Positions 9,406-18,500 of a stretch of DNA of 64,000 bases are shown here, piece after piece. Under the pieces are notes generated by a model that saw only the letters and a program-made list of their open reading frames with translations, had not been told where the DNA came from and ran no database searches. Source of the stretch: Segetibacter sp. (GTDB lineage: Bacteria > Bacteroidota > Bacteroidia > Chitinophagales > Chitinophagaceae); NCBI RefSeq assembly GCF_025963695.1, contig NZ_JAOQAH010000083.1:1-64000 (forward strand), written 5' to 3'. The position numbers were made by a program, and so were the translations under genes. Within the stretch, counting starts at the first letter, position 1, and each line of letters starts with the position of its first letter.

Positions 9406-9601
9406 AGCCGACTTCAAAAAAAATTTTTAGACTGTAAACGAGGACATTCTGGAAATGAATCAAGAGTGAGATCGTTTATTAGTTCAATTGAAACACTAAA
9501 TCAGCAGGTTGAACAATAAACAAATCCGCCTGCTAAGGAGGACAAAAATATGGTAAAATTTTTAAACGCTGAACCGCGGGGAAGATTAAGGATTCAATAG
9601 G

Positions 9602-10141
9602 CTAATCGTATGTACAATCAATCGTAATCTCAACGGTGTCAGAAATCATTTTACTGGCGAGAGAGCCTCCAATGTTATAATCTTTTCTAAGAACTTTAAA
9701 CTTGCTTCGGGCTATGGCCTTACCTCCTTTTATTTCGATGGTTCCGTTTTGTACAATTTCCCTTGTTATTCCATGAATAGTCAGGCTTCCTTTTACAACA
9801 GCGTTGTACACGCCGTCTTTTGCAAAATTGATATCTCTGAAATTAGTAATAGTTCCTTTAAAATAAGCTTTAGGTATTTTATCGCTGTGCAGGTAGTCTT
9901 CGTTGAAGTGCTCTTCCATTAAATCGTTCTCGAAATGAAAATCTTTAATGTTCATTTCGAAATTATACTGGCCGGTTGCAGTAAAAAGCTGGCTTGTAAC
10001 GGCATTGTTTTTAGCTTCTATATCCTCCAACGGAGCACTTGAAAAAAACGTAACTCTGCCGGTGTGTGTATTGAAAACCTTTTGAGAAAAAGTTACTGCA
10101 CTAATAGTAACGGCCAGTATGAGGAGGTAAAAGGTTTTCAT
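9602..10141 (-). CDS. YceI-like secreted lipid-binding-fold protein
   Basis: Small exported protein of the YceI superfamily, a lipocalin-like barrel that binds isoprenoid-type lipids in studied members. Signal peptide: MKTFYLLILAVTISAVTFSQ, cleaved after Ser or before Gln. YceI hallmarks are F-NTHTGRVTFFSSAP, the KNNAV and FEFENDLMEEHFN stretch, YFKGTI and GSLTIHGITREI, and the C-terminal DTVEITIDCTYD. At 179 residues it is of typical length. It follows recR by 19 bp on the same strand and is probably co-transcribed, though no functional link to RecR is known. Its ligand is unknown. Confidence 0.88.
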   Translation of the reverse strand: MKTFYLLILAVTISAVTFSQKVFNTHTGRVTFFSSAPLEDIEAKNNAVTSQLFTATGQYNFEMNIKDFHFENDLMEEHFNEDYLHSDKIPKAYFKGTITNFRDINFAKDGVYNAVVKGSLTIHGITREIVQNGTIEIKGGKAIARSKFKVLRKDYNIGGSLASKMISDTVEITIDCTYD

Positions 10142-10160
10142 TTTTTGTTAGTGATTTATT

Positions 10161-10775
10161 TTACTTCACATACTGCCCAACGGGCAAGCGGTTAGTAATA
10201 CTTCTCGCAAGTGTCATTTCATCCGCATATTCCAACTCCCCGCCAAAAGCTATGCCTCGTGCAATCGTAGTTACTCTACAACTAAATTGTTGAATCTTTT
10301 TTTGAATATAGTAGATGGTAGTGTCGCCCTGGATATTAGGATTGAGTGCAAACATTAACTCTTCTGTGTCTTCCTTTTGTATGCGGCTGATAAGTGGTTC
10401 AATACTTAACTGGTCGGGTCCTACACCATCTAAAGGCGATATAATACCCCCTAGTACATGGTAAGTGCCATTATATTGTTGTGTACTTTCTATGGCTATT
10501 ACGTCGCGAATATTTTCGACCACACAAATAAGGTGTTGGTTGCGGGAACTGTTGGCACAAATAGCGCAAATGTCTGCATCACTGATATTTAAACACCTTT
10601 GACAAAACTTGATATCCTGCCTCATACGTGAAATAGTATTACCAAATTGCAGCACTTCTGAAACATCTTGTTTTAGTAAATGCAAAACGAGACGCAGCGC
10701 AGTTTTTTTTCCAATACCCGGAAGCCTGGAAAATTCATTTACCGCATTTTCTAATAACGAGGAAGGAAGTTGCAT
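10161..10775 (-). CDS. recR: Recombination mediator RecR
   Basis: DNA-binding part of the RecFOR/RecOR pathway that helps load RecA on gapped DNA. It shows an N-terminal helix-hairpin-helix (FSRLPGIGKKTALRLVLHLL), a four-cysteine zinc finger (CQRCLNISDADICAIC), and a Toprim domain with ICVVENIRDVIAIE and the later LNPNIQGDTT block. The C-terminal RITTIARG-like segment (RVTTIARGIAFGGELEYADE) is canonical. Length 204 is typical. It is first in a likely two-gene operon with the yceI-like gene. Confidence 0.96.
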   Translation of the reverse strand: MQLPSSLLENAVNEFSRLPGIGKKTALRLVLHLLKQDVSEVLQFGNTISRMRQDIKFCQRCLNISDADICAICANSSRNQHLICVVENIRDVIAIESTQQYNGTYHVLGGIISPLDGVGPDQLSIEPLISRIQKEDTEELMFALNPNIQGDTTIYYIQKKIQQFSCRVTTIARGIAFGGELEYADEMTLARSITNRLPVGQYVK

Positions 10776-10981
10776 TTTGTAAAAATACTTAGGGCCTTTG
10801 ATAGATGAACGCGCCGTACTTTGACTTTAATACTTTCTGAAAGTTAAAGTTAGCCGGACTGGGAATTCCGTTAATTATATGAAAGGGCCAACTTTATCGG
10901 CATATTAAATTCTTATTGAAGCCTTTACTATTTTCATACATTATTAAAACAAAGAATAATGGCCCTAATCTGTGATAGTCG

Positions 10982-12394
10982 TTAAAGGGTAATTTCTGTC
11001 TGGTTTTCTGAATTTGCCCTGACTGACAATTTTGTGTTTGCGGTTATCACTATTTCCGGTTGTTCGTGCTTCCCGAAAAACTTACCTGGATCCCATTTGC
11101 CGTTCTTGTTGTTGTCATACAAAATACGAATGTCATACTCGCCGGGCTCATACAACTTCTGCGTCCACTCACTTTGACGAAGAGGGATGGAGTCGACCAC
11201 TTTATCTGTTTTAACAATTTGCAACACCGGGTTCTTTGCAAGATCAAGGTTCTTAAAAAGCAGTTTTACCGTTCCGTAATCTCCTGTTCTTTTTGTGCTA
11301 AACCTGATTGTATCGTTTTTAGCCAAAGTAGTACCAGCAGAGTCCGCAAAAGCTTCTTTTCGAAGTATGATACGATACGCGGTATTTTCGGGCCACTTGT
11401 AAAGAAGGGTAAATCGGGTTTTACCAGTGTCTGGGATAATTGAATAATTTGCCACCACATTAGAGTCGGGTCCAAGGAGGGTGATTTTAGAACTATCGTA
11501 AGCAGTTATTTTTTTGTTGAAAGTAAGTTCGAGATTATTAAGAAGACTTTGCCTGCCATCTTCAAAGTTGGCCTGGTATCTTAATAGTTTGTCTTCTTTT
11601 GCTTTTCCGGTGGCAGGTGCAGGTCTTGGCCTTCCAGTACCTGTATCTATTTTTTCCAGTTGATAAGCATACAAAGTCACCGGCCTGTTATTAGAGCTGT
11701 TAATTGCAGTGTCAGCAAAAGCAAACGGTTTTGTTGTATCGTCATAGTGCTTTGAATACTCGTTAGGAATAGCATACATCGCAAAAGTTCCGGCCGCTAT
11801 ATTTTTAAATTGAAAGTTGCCCTTTCCATCTAGTTTCGCTACATATCGTGGTCTTTCTTTTACTACTGCGCTATCATCTAAATTTCTATGTAGCACAACA
11901 ACCAGGGTAGTATCAATTTTACCTGTTTGGGCCAATACTACTTTTCCTGATACTGAATTTGTGTCCAAAGTGGGCCCGGTTGAAAAAAGATAGGTAAAGT
12001 TGGGCGCTATGTTTCCTTCATTAATGTCCCTTAGCGCATTTCCAAAATTTATGGAATAAGTAGTGTTAGGTTCAAGGGTGTCTTTAATTCTAACGGTAAC
12101 TGTTCTAAAACGTGCATTAATAATTGGTGGACTAACGGGATTCGGAGAAACAAGAACGTTTTCATATGCATTCTGAATTTCAACAAACTCATCAAAATTC
12201 AGCGTGACGCGATTACCGGTAAAGTTTGTCATTGAATCTCTTGGAGCAGCGGTTACCAATACGGGTGGAAGAGAATCTCTTGGTCCACCGCCCGGGGGTA
12301 TCATATTGGCGCAACCGGTCATAGCAACCATTGTAATGGCTGCTATGAAAACTGCAATAAGGTAAAAATATATTGGGGAAGTCTTTATCATCAT
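10982..12394 (-). CDS. Ig-like (SbsA/Big_5-type) domain lipoprotein
   Basis: Exported protein with a hydrophobic leader (YFYLIAVFIAAITMVAM) followed by TGC-ANMIPPGGG, a likely lipobox and a Gly/Pro linker seen in Bacteroidota lipoproteins. Residues about 35-140 form an Ig-like domain with the pattern PRDSLPP...VTLNFDEFVEI...PNTTYSINFGNALRDINEGN, as in the SbsA Ig-like family. A second beta-rich region follows, and the C-terminus ends in a segment with YDIRILYDNNKNGKWDPG. The best start is the ATG at 12394 (MMIKTSP); an upstream ATG at 12424 adds ten residues. Function unknown; similar proteins are common surface lipoproteins. Confidence 0.75.
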   Translation of the reverse strand: MMIKTSPIYFYLIAVFIAAITMVAMTGCANMIPPGGGPRDSLPPVLVTAAPRDSMTNFTGNRVTLNFDEFVEIQNAYENVLVSPNPVSPPIINARFRTVTVRIKDTLEPNTTYSINFGNALRDINEGNIAPNFTYLFSTGPTLDTNSVSGKVVLAQTGKIDTTLVVVLHRNLDDSAVVKERPRYVAKLDGKGNFQFKNIAAGTFAMYAIPNEYSKHYDDTTKPFAFADTAINSSNNRPVTLYAYQLEKIDTGTGRPRPAPATGKAKEDKLLRYQANFEDGRQSLLNNLELTFNKKITAYDSSKITLLGPDSNVVANYSIIPDTGKTRFTLLYKWPENTAYRIILRKEAFADSAGTTLAKNDTIRFSTKRTGDYGTVKLLFKNLDLAKNPVLQIVKTDKVVDSIPLRQSEWTQKLYEPGEYDIRILYDNNKNGKWDPGKFFGKHEQPEIVITANTKLSVRANSENQTEITL

Positions 12395-12631
12395 GATTTT
12401 TGTTCGTTGCAAACTTAGCTGCAATTCTTTGTTACTATCCTGTAATCAAATGATTTATATGATTTTTAGGAAATGGGTTTTGAACGTGACTTAGTAAAAG
12501 TAAAAACAGGAAAAAACGAAAGATTACTTTTGAATTGCAGATTACTAAAATGGGCAATAGCTAGTATAAAGCATTAAAACTGACTGCGTTTGCTATTCAA
12601 TTAATTTTATTTCGTTATTGTAGTTAAATAC

Positions 12632-12639
12632 TATTTTTG
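12632..12639 (+). promoter_or_regulatory. Candidate -7 box for sucD
   Basis: TATTTTTG fits TAnnTTTG and lies 33 bp before the sucD ATG. The -33 region is unclear. Confidence 0.4.
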
Positions 12640-12672
12640 CCGTTCATTAAAAAACTACGTCAAACGTTTGCT

Positions 12673-13545
12673 ATGAGTGTATTAGTAAATAAAAACTCCA
12701 AGGTAATTGTACAGGGTTTTACCGGTACAGAAGGAACTTTTCATGCTACACAAATGATTGAATATGGCACTAACGTAGTTGGTGGAGTTACTCCTGGTAA
12801 AGGAGGTTCAACGCATTTAGATAAGCCGGTATTTAATACGGTAGCAGATGCTGTAGAAAAAACGGGCGCTGATGTAAGTATTATTTTTGTTCCACCGGCT
12901 TTTGCAGCCGATGCTATTATGGAATCTGCTGAAGCAGGTATTTCACTGGTTGTTTGCATTACTGAGGGAATACCGGTGCAGGATATGGTGAAGGTTAAAA
13001 ATTATTTGCAAACTAAAACTACCCGCCTGATTGGTCCAAACTGCCCAGGTGTAATAACAGCAGACGAAGCCAAAGTAGGTATTATGCCAGGGTTTATTTT
13101 CAAGCGCGGCAAAATAGGAATTGTATCTAAATCAGGTACGCTGACTTATGAAGCTGCAGACCAGGCAGTAAAAGCCGGATTGGGAATTTCTACCGCCATT
13201 GGTATAGGTGGCGATCCAATCATTGGCACTACAACAAAAGAAGCAGTAGAACTCTTAATGAATGACCCTGAAACAGAAGGTATCATTATGATTGGTGAAA
13301 TTGGTGGTGGAATGGAAGCGGAAGCCGCAAGATGGATAAAAGAAAACGGAACCAAGCCTGTAGTTGGATTTATTGCAGGCCAAACTGCACCTCCGGGTCG
13401 CCGTATGGGACATGCCGGTGCGATTATTGGCGGAGCGGATGATACCGCTGCTGCAAAAATGAAAATTCTTGCAGAGTGTGGAGTAAGCGTGGTGGATAGT
13501 CCCGCTGATATTGGTAAAACAATGGCAGAAGCATTAAAGAAATAA
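12673..13545 (+). CDS. sucD: Succinyl-CoA synthetase alpha subunit
   Basis: Alpha subunit of succinate-CoA ligase, which makes ATP or GTP from succinyl-CoA in the TCA cycle. Starting at the ATG at 12673 ([21 protein letters not shown]) it has 290 residues, the normal size; the open frame extends 12 codons further upstream without support. CoA-binding Rossmann region at the N-terminus ([11 protein letters not shown]), ATP-grasp partner region with GPNCPGVI, and the phosphorylated His247 in [13 protein letters not shown]. sucC is not adjacent here. It is followed at once by an intrinsic terminator and looks monocistronic. Confidence 0.97.
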   Translation: MSVLVNKNSKVIVQGFTGTEGTFHATQMIEYGTNVVGGVTPGKGGSTHLDKPVFNTVADAVEKTGADVSIIFVPPAFAADAIMESAEAGISLVVCITEGIPVQDMVKVKNYLQTKTTRLIGPNCPGVITADEAKVGIMPGFIFKRGKIGIVSKSGTLTYEAADQAVKAGLGISTAIGIGGDPIIGTTTKEAVELLMNDPETEGIIMIGEIGGGMEAEAARWIKENGTKPVVGFIAGQTAPPGRRMGHAGAIIGGADDTAAAKMKILAECGVSVVDSPADIGKTMAEALKK

Positions 13546-13566
13546 TTGATTGAATATTTTTAAAAG

Positions 13567-13596
13567 GCCCGGCATTTAATGATGTCGGGCTTTTTT
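13567..13596 (+). terminator. Intrinsic terminator of sucD
   Basis: Stem GCCCGGCAT / ATGTCGGGC (one G-T pair) with a six-base loop, then TTTTTT, 21 bp after the sucD stop. Confidence 0.88.
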
Positions 13597-13625
13597 ATGA
13601 TTAACCGGTTCTTTAGCAATAGGGA

Positions 13626-13690
13626 TAGTTTTTTTAACCAGCTACATAGCTGCTATTAAACATCGTTGCGTCGCACTTTTCAACATTATT
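13626..13690 (-). repeat. Dispersed intergenic element, copy E
   Basis: Minus-oriented, core TTGCGTCGCA at 13666-13675. Read on the minus strand: AAGTGCGACGCAACGATG, TTTAATAGCAGC, then CAGCTATGTAGCTG (a six-base-pair hairpin) and GGTTAAAAA. Its right end faces the sucD terminator about 30 bp away. Confidence 0.75.
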
Positions 13691-13735
13691 ATTATTATTC
13701 GTCGAAAGACGCACTTTTAGAAAGAATTATTTTAA

Positions 13736-14848
13736 ATGAGCGAAGGTTTAAATATCAACCCCTCAATTAGCCCCTCTTTAGCTGAGGCGGAGCCCGACTT
13801 CCTGATAATTGGCCAGGGAATTTGCGGTACCTTCTTAAGTCATTATTTGATTAAGGCAGGTAAAAGCGTTGTTGTAATAGATGATAACAAGCCATTCTCG
13901 GCAAGTAAAGTAGCAAGTGGCGTTATCAACCCGGTAACAGGAAGGCGGATAGTAAGAACCTGGATGATTGAAGATTTACTGCCATTTGCCCTACAGGAGT
14001 ATACAGCTTTAGGTAAGCAACTAGGTGTAAGCCTGGTGAAAGAATGCAGTGTGCTTGACTTTCATCCAAGTCTTCAAATGAAAGATGCATTTGAAAAAAG
14101 GCTGGAAGAAGAAAAGGAATACTTACACAAGGCAAACGAATTGCATTGGCAGCAGACTTTCAATTTTCATTTTGGTGTTGGTGAAATAAATCGTTGTTTA
14201 CTTATTGATATCGATGCATTACTTACAAAATGGCGAGAGCAGTTGCAATTTCAAAATGCACTGATTGAAGAAACATTTTCGTCGGAAGAATTATCAATTG
14301 GTGATGGACGAATCCTTTACAAAAAACTTTCCCCCGGCAAGATCATTTTTTGCGATGGGGTTAGCGGAATAGATAATCCGTTGTTTAAAAATCTTCCTTA
14401 TTCTCCTAATAAAGGGGAAGCCATTATTGCCAGAATTCCTGATCTTCCTACACAGTATATTTATAAACAGGGGTTAACTATTGTTCCGTGGAGAAATGAC
14501 CTTTTTTGGATCGGTTCTACTTATGACTGGAATTTTACTGACACTTTACCTACCGGAGCATTTAGAGATAAAGTAAAAAATTTTCTTACCTATTTTTTAA
14601 AAATCTCTTTTGAAATTGTTGATCACATAGCATCGGTACGGCCTGCAAATATGGAAAGAAGGCCTTTTGTAGGGCTTCATCCCCAACAACGTAATGTGGG
14701 CATTTTGAATGGTATGGGAACAAAAGGATGCTCTCTTGCCCCATTTTTTGCTAAGCAGTTTGCAGACTTCCTGACCAGTAAAAAACCAATTGCTCCTGAC
14801 GCTGATGTAAAACGATTTGAGAAAATTTTAGCAAGGAAAATGAATTGA
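13736..14848 (+). CDS. FAD-dependent oxidoreductase (DAO family)
   Basis: Flavoprotein of the D-amino-acid/glycine oxidase (DAO) fold. The N-terminal dinucleotide motif is FLIIGQGICGTFLSHYLIKA with Asp/Glu of VVVIDD ending strand 2. The ASGVINPVTGRRIVRTW block and the C-terminal RPANMERRPFVGLHP plus GMGTKGCSLAPFFA are typical of the family (second FAD-binding region). The 370-residue length fits. The substrate is unknown; the family includes ThiO and the MnmC oxidase domain, but no thiamine or tRNA-modification gene is nearby. It probably forms an operon with the small membrane protein 36 bp downstream. Confidence 0.78.
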   Translation: MSEGLNINPSISPSLAEAEPDFLIIGQGICGTFLSHYLIKAGKSVVVIDDNKPFSASKVASGVINPVTGRRIVRTWMIEDLLPFALQEYTALGKQLGVSLVKECSVLDFHPSLQMKDAFEKRLEEEKEYLHKANELHWQQTFNFHFGVGEINRCLLIDIDALLTKWREQLQFQNALIEETFSSEELSIGDGRILYKKLSPGKIIFCDGVSGIDNPLFKNLPYSPNKGEAIIARIPDLPTQYIYKQGLTIVPWRNDLFWIGSTYDWNFTDTLPTGAFRDKVKNFLTYFLKISFEIVDHIASVRPANMERRPFVGLHPQQRNVGILNGMGTKGCSLAPFFAKQFADFLTSKKPIAPDADVKRFEKILARKMN

Positions 14849-14884
14849 TAGCTCAAGCCCTATTTTTGGTAAAATAAAATTGCT

Positions 14885-15265
14885 ATGAGCAACCGGGAAG
14901 AGACTTATGCGATACCAACCAAATTTAGAAGAATTGAAAATCTTCACATTCTTTTTTGGCTGCTAAAAGATTTAAGCTGGGCCATGCTGTGGAAACCCTT
15001 CGCTTTAATTATGATCGTTCCAACCATTGGTGCTGCTTTGCTTATAACCTGGCAAACCCGAAAAATCAGAAGTGAACTGCTTCATAACCTTGCTGTAGAT
15101 TTCTGGATTATTGCAAATGCTTATTGGATGCTTACAGAGTTTTATTCTACAAATGACAACCTTCGGTTTTACACCATTATCCCGTTTTCGATTGGTCTTT
15201 TAATTATTGGGTATTACTACGTGGTAATAAAGCCAAAGGAGAAAAAAGTGAAAGAGTTATCGTAA
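14885..15265 (+). CDS. Small membrane protein of unknown function
   Basis: 126 residues with hydrophobic segments at about 30-65 (WAMLWKPFALIMIVPTIGAA and onward, probably two passes), about 68-88 (AVDFWIIANAYWML) and about 98-118 (IIPFSIGLLIIGYYYVV), and a Lys-rich cytoplasmic tail (KPKEKKVKELS). I do not recognise a named family. The codon pattern and the strong hydrophobic profile make it a real gene. It follows the FAD oxidoreductase by 36 bp in the same direction. A bidirectional terminator separates it from the RND operon. Confidence 0.7.
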   Translation: MSNREETYAIPTKFRRIENLHILFWLLKDLSWAMLWKPFALIMIVPTIGAALLITWQTRKIRSELLHNLAVDFWIIANAYWMLTEFYSTNDNLRFYTIIPFSIGLLIIGYYYVVIKPKEKKVKELS

Positions 15266-15336
15266 CAATAGAATCGCCGACTGCATCTATTCTTTTGGCA
15301 GAATTATTTTTGATTTTTGTAGGCTGAATAAAAATT

Positions 15337-15399
15337 TGATTGTACAAGAGTGCGACGCAAGAATGTTTAATAGCAGCAATAAAGCTGGCTACAAAATAA
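15337..15399 (+). repeat. Dispersed intergenic element, copy F
   Basis: Well-preserved copy: TGTACAAGAG, core TGCGACGCAA at 15351-15360, GAATGTTTAATAGCAGC, AAAGCTGGCTACAAAA. The right end stops about 15 bp before the shared terminator of the RND gene. Confidence 0.8.
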
Positions 15400-15408
15400 G
15401 GCCTATAA

Positions 15409-15441
15409 AAAAGCCGTTCTGTAATTGCAGAACGGCTTTTA
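15409..15441. terminator. Bidirectional intrinsic terminator
   Basis: Perfect 9-bp stem GCCGTTCTG / CAGAACGGC, loop TAATTG, flanked by A-run on the left and T-run on the right, so it can serve both the small membrane protein gene (+) and the RND gene (-). Confidence 0.88.
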
Positions 15442-15458
15442 ATTTATAACTATACTAA

Positions 15459-15508
15459 TTTTTAAAACCAGCTTCTAATCCACTTTTTAAAACCAGCTTC
15501 TAATCCAC
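15459..15508. repeat. Perfect 25-bp tandem duplication at the 3' end of the RND gene
   Basis: Two abutting identical 25-bp units at 15459-15483 and 15484-15508, each TTTTTAAAACCAGCTTCTAA followed by TCCAC. The second contains the RND stop codon and last codons (WIRSWF); the first is an untranslated copy just after the stop. It looks like a recent slippage duplication. Confidence 0.9.
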
Positions 15509-18500
15509 GTTTCGCTTGCCCTTCCCTGCAGTCTTTTGTAACGGCGGCTAACTTCCATTCTATGCCTAACCATTGTAACTAGCATCAGCGGAATAAATAA
15601 GAGGGTCAATGGTGGAATGCCAAGTATACTTATCCAGGTGCCACCATATTGTCTACGCATTGGCCGCCTGAGGCGCTCAGCAATTAAATACATTGACGGT
15701 ACAATTACAAGAGTCATAAAAAAGGCAAATGTTAGTCCGTAAATAATTGTCCACGCTAACGGTTTCCAGAAACTTGCACTGGCTCCACCAAAGAAAATGT
15801 GAGGATTTAGTTCGGAGAACATGGTTACGAAATTGATATTGAAACCAACGGCCAGTGGTATCAGCGCTAGGATTGCAGCAAGTGCAGTTAACAGAACCGG
15901 AATAATACGTGTTTTACCTGCCTGAACTACAGCTTCCCTGGTTTTCATTCCCCGACCACGTAGTTCATCTGCAAACTCTATAACAAGAATTCCATTCTTA
16001 ACAACAATACCTGCTAAGCCGATTACACCAACCCCTGTCATCACTACCGAAACTGTCATTCCGCTAATGGCAAAACCAAGCAACACACCGATAATACTAA
16101 ACAAGATCTCAGTAAGAATAATTACAGGCTTGCTAATAGAGTTGAACTGTAATACCAACACAAACAGAATGATCATTAATGCAAACAGCAATGCTTTTGA
16201 AAGGAAAGCGCCTGTTTCTGCCTGTTGCGCTCCTTCACCTGTTTGAGAAATGGTCACATCGTCACTTACCTTTTTAAAATTTGCGATAGCATTTGTAAGC
16301 TTTGCATTTACATCAGTAGGGGTGTATTCGCTTAACACGTTTGAATAAAGTGTAATTACCCTTTTGGCGTTTTTACGTTTTATACTTCCATAAGTACTTG
16401 TATAGTCAACATTAACCAAAGAACTAATAGGGATCTGTTTTATACCACCTGTCATTTCGCGAAAAACAATCCGCTGGTTTAGCAGATCGGGCAGGTTGTT
16501 ACGTTGCACGTCGATGTTGCGTAACTGGATTTTATATTCTTCTTCACCCTCCTTGATTTTTGAAACCTCGCGACCGAATAGTCCTGTACGTATAGCCATT
16601 CCGATTTGCGCCGTCGAAACACCTTCAATCATTGCTTTTTCCCGGTCGATACTCAGTGAGATTTCGGGGTTAGTTAAGTCCACGTCAAGCTTCAGCTCTT
16701 CTACACCTGCAATTTGCTGGTTGTCGAGAAAGTTTTTAAGATCAACGGCTGTTTTTGTAAGGTGATCGAAATTTTCACTTGAAACTTCAATATTTATGGG
16801 TGGTTCTGTAGGCGGTCCGCTTGCTTCCTTTGCAACAGAAATAGTAGCTCCGGGTAATCCTTTCATAGCCGCCCGGATAGAGTCAAGGTATGGAGCAGAA
16901 GAATGGCCCTCGCGTTTTTCAAACTCCACAAAAGACACCTGTACACGGCCAAGTTCGGGTCGGGTACTTCTGTCGCCGCTACTTGGATCGGAAGCGCCTA
17001 TGGCAACGTTCGAAATCACGCTCTCGACAATAGGGTTCCTTTTGCCATTCTCATTACCGAGTACATGATTAATCTTCGTTTCAAGTTGGCGGGTAACCGA
17101 GTCGGTATAATCTACGCTGGTACCGACAGGTAATTTTAGATAAACATATACAAAGTTGGGGTCGCCTTGAGGAAAAAACACTACCGGAACTTTTCTTAAT
17201 CCGAAAAGCACAATAGAGATAATAAATAATCCAAACGTACCGAGCAACAGGTGAACCGGTCGCCATCCTTTTAAAGCCCATCGTAACAAATCCTCATAAT
17301 GGCCCATGATCCACGGCAGGGCATTGTTCTGAAATTTATGAATAAGATTGTCTATAACATAAGTGTTCAGAATAATTAAAAGGGCAAATAATATAAGCAG
17401 GTTTCCGCCAAAGTTAAAACCAAAAATATCGAGCAGTATACCGACACCAAGCAAGCCTAGAAAAGCAGGGCTTTTAAAAACAGCTTTTTTAGCCGGCCTT
17501 GTATCACCTTCGGGATGGTTCATAAAGTCGACTGCAAACACAGGGTTCATGATGAATGCTACTACCAGGGACGCCGATAAAGTAAAGATCAGCATGGTTG
17601 GCAGGTAAATCATAAACTTACCGATAATGCCGGGCCAGAACAGCAGGGGAAAAAATGGAGCAAGTGTTGTTGCCGTACCGGCCAGTACAGGTATAAAAAC
17701 TTCGCCGGCTGCAATACGTGCCGCCATGTTCGATGTTAAACGTCCTTTACCTTCAACAAATATCCGGTGTGTATTTTCAATTACCACAATTGCATCATCT
17801 ACTATAATTCCCAACCCAAATAACAATGCAAACAGCACAATGAAATTAAGGGTAACATTAGAGCCGGTGATCATTTCTGCCATAGGCAAAAACAAAAACG
17901 CAACGAACATACTTAGCGGTACCGAAAGCGCTACAAAGAAGGCGTTAGTGACGCCCATAAAAAACATCAGGATAATTAACACCAGAACAAAACCAATAAC
18001 GATTGAGTTAACCAGGTCGTTAAACGAAGTTCTTGTTGCCTTACTCTGGTCACTGGTAATAACCACATCCAGGTTTCTGGGCAGTATGGTTCCTTTCATT
18101 TCTTCAACCGTCTTCTTAACGTTATCAGAAGTTTCAATAAGGTTTTCTCCTGCTCTTTTGATAATGTTAAGCGTAACAACGTTCTTTCCATCTAAACGGG
18201 CGTAGCTCTCTCTTTCCTTTACTGTATCTCTTATTTCAGCAATGTCCTTTAGATAGATTGGCGAACCAGAGGTATTTCTGACAATTAATTTCTGTATATC
18301 GTACACATTTTTAAACTGCCCTTTTACCTGCAGGGTACGCTTCATATTTCCAACCGCCAGCAATCCGCCAGATATATCTGCATTTTCGCGGGTAACTGCA
18401 TTTGCAATATCATCGAAAGTGATATTAGAAGCCTGCATTTTGTAGTTGTCGACATTAATCTGAAACTCACGTTCAGGAGCGCCAACAATATCAACACGGG

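Noticed and set aside
9306..9601. SAM or B12 riboswitch upstream of the metH N-terminal gene
   Set aside because: No conserved riboswitch motif was visible on the minus strand; only a repeat copy and AT-rich sequence.
12473..12577. Short frame MGFERDLVKVKTGKNERLLL... upstream of sucD
   Set aside because: About 34 codons, no recognised family and no spacing or promoter support.
17627..18205. 192-codon plus-strand frame
   Set aside because: Antisense shadow of the RND transporter gene, whose motifs are unmistakable.
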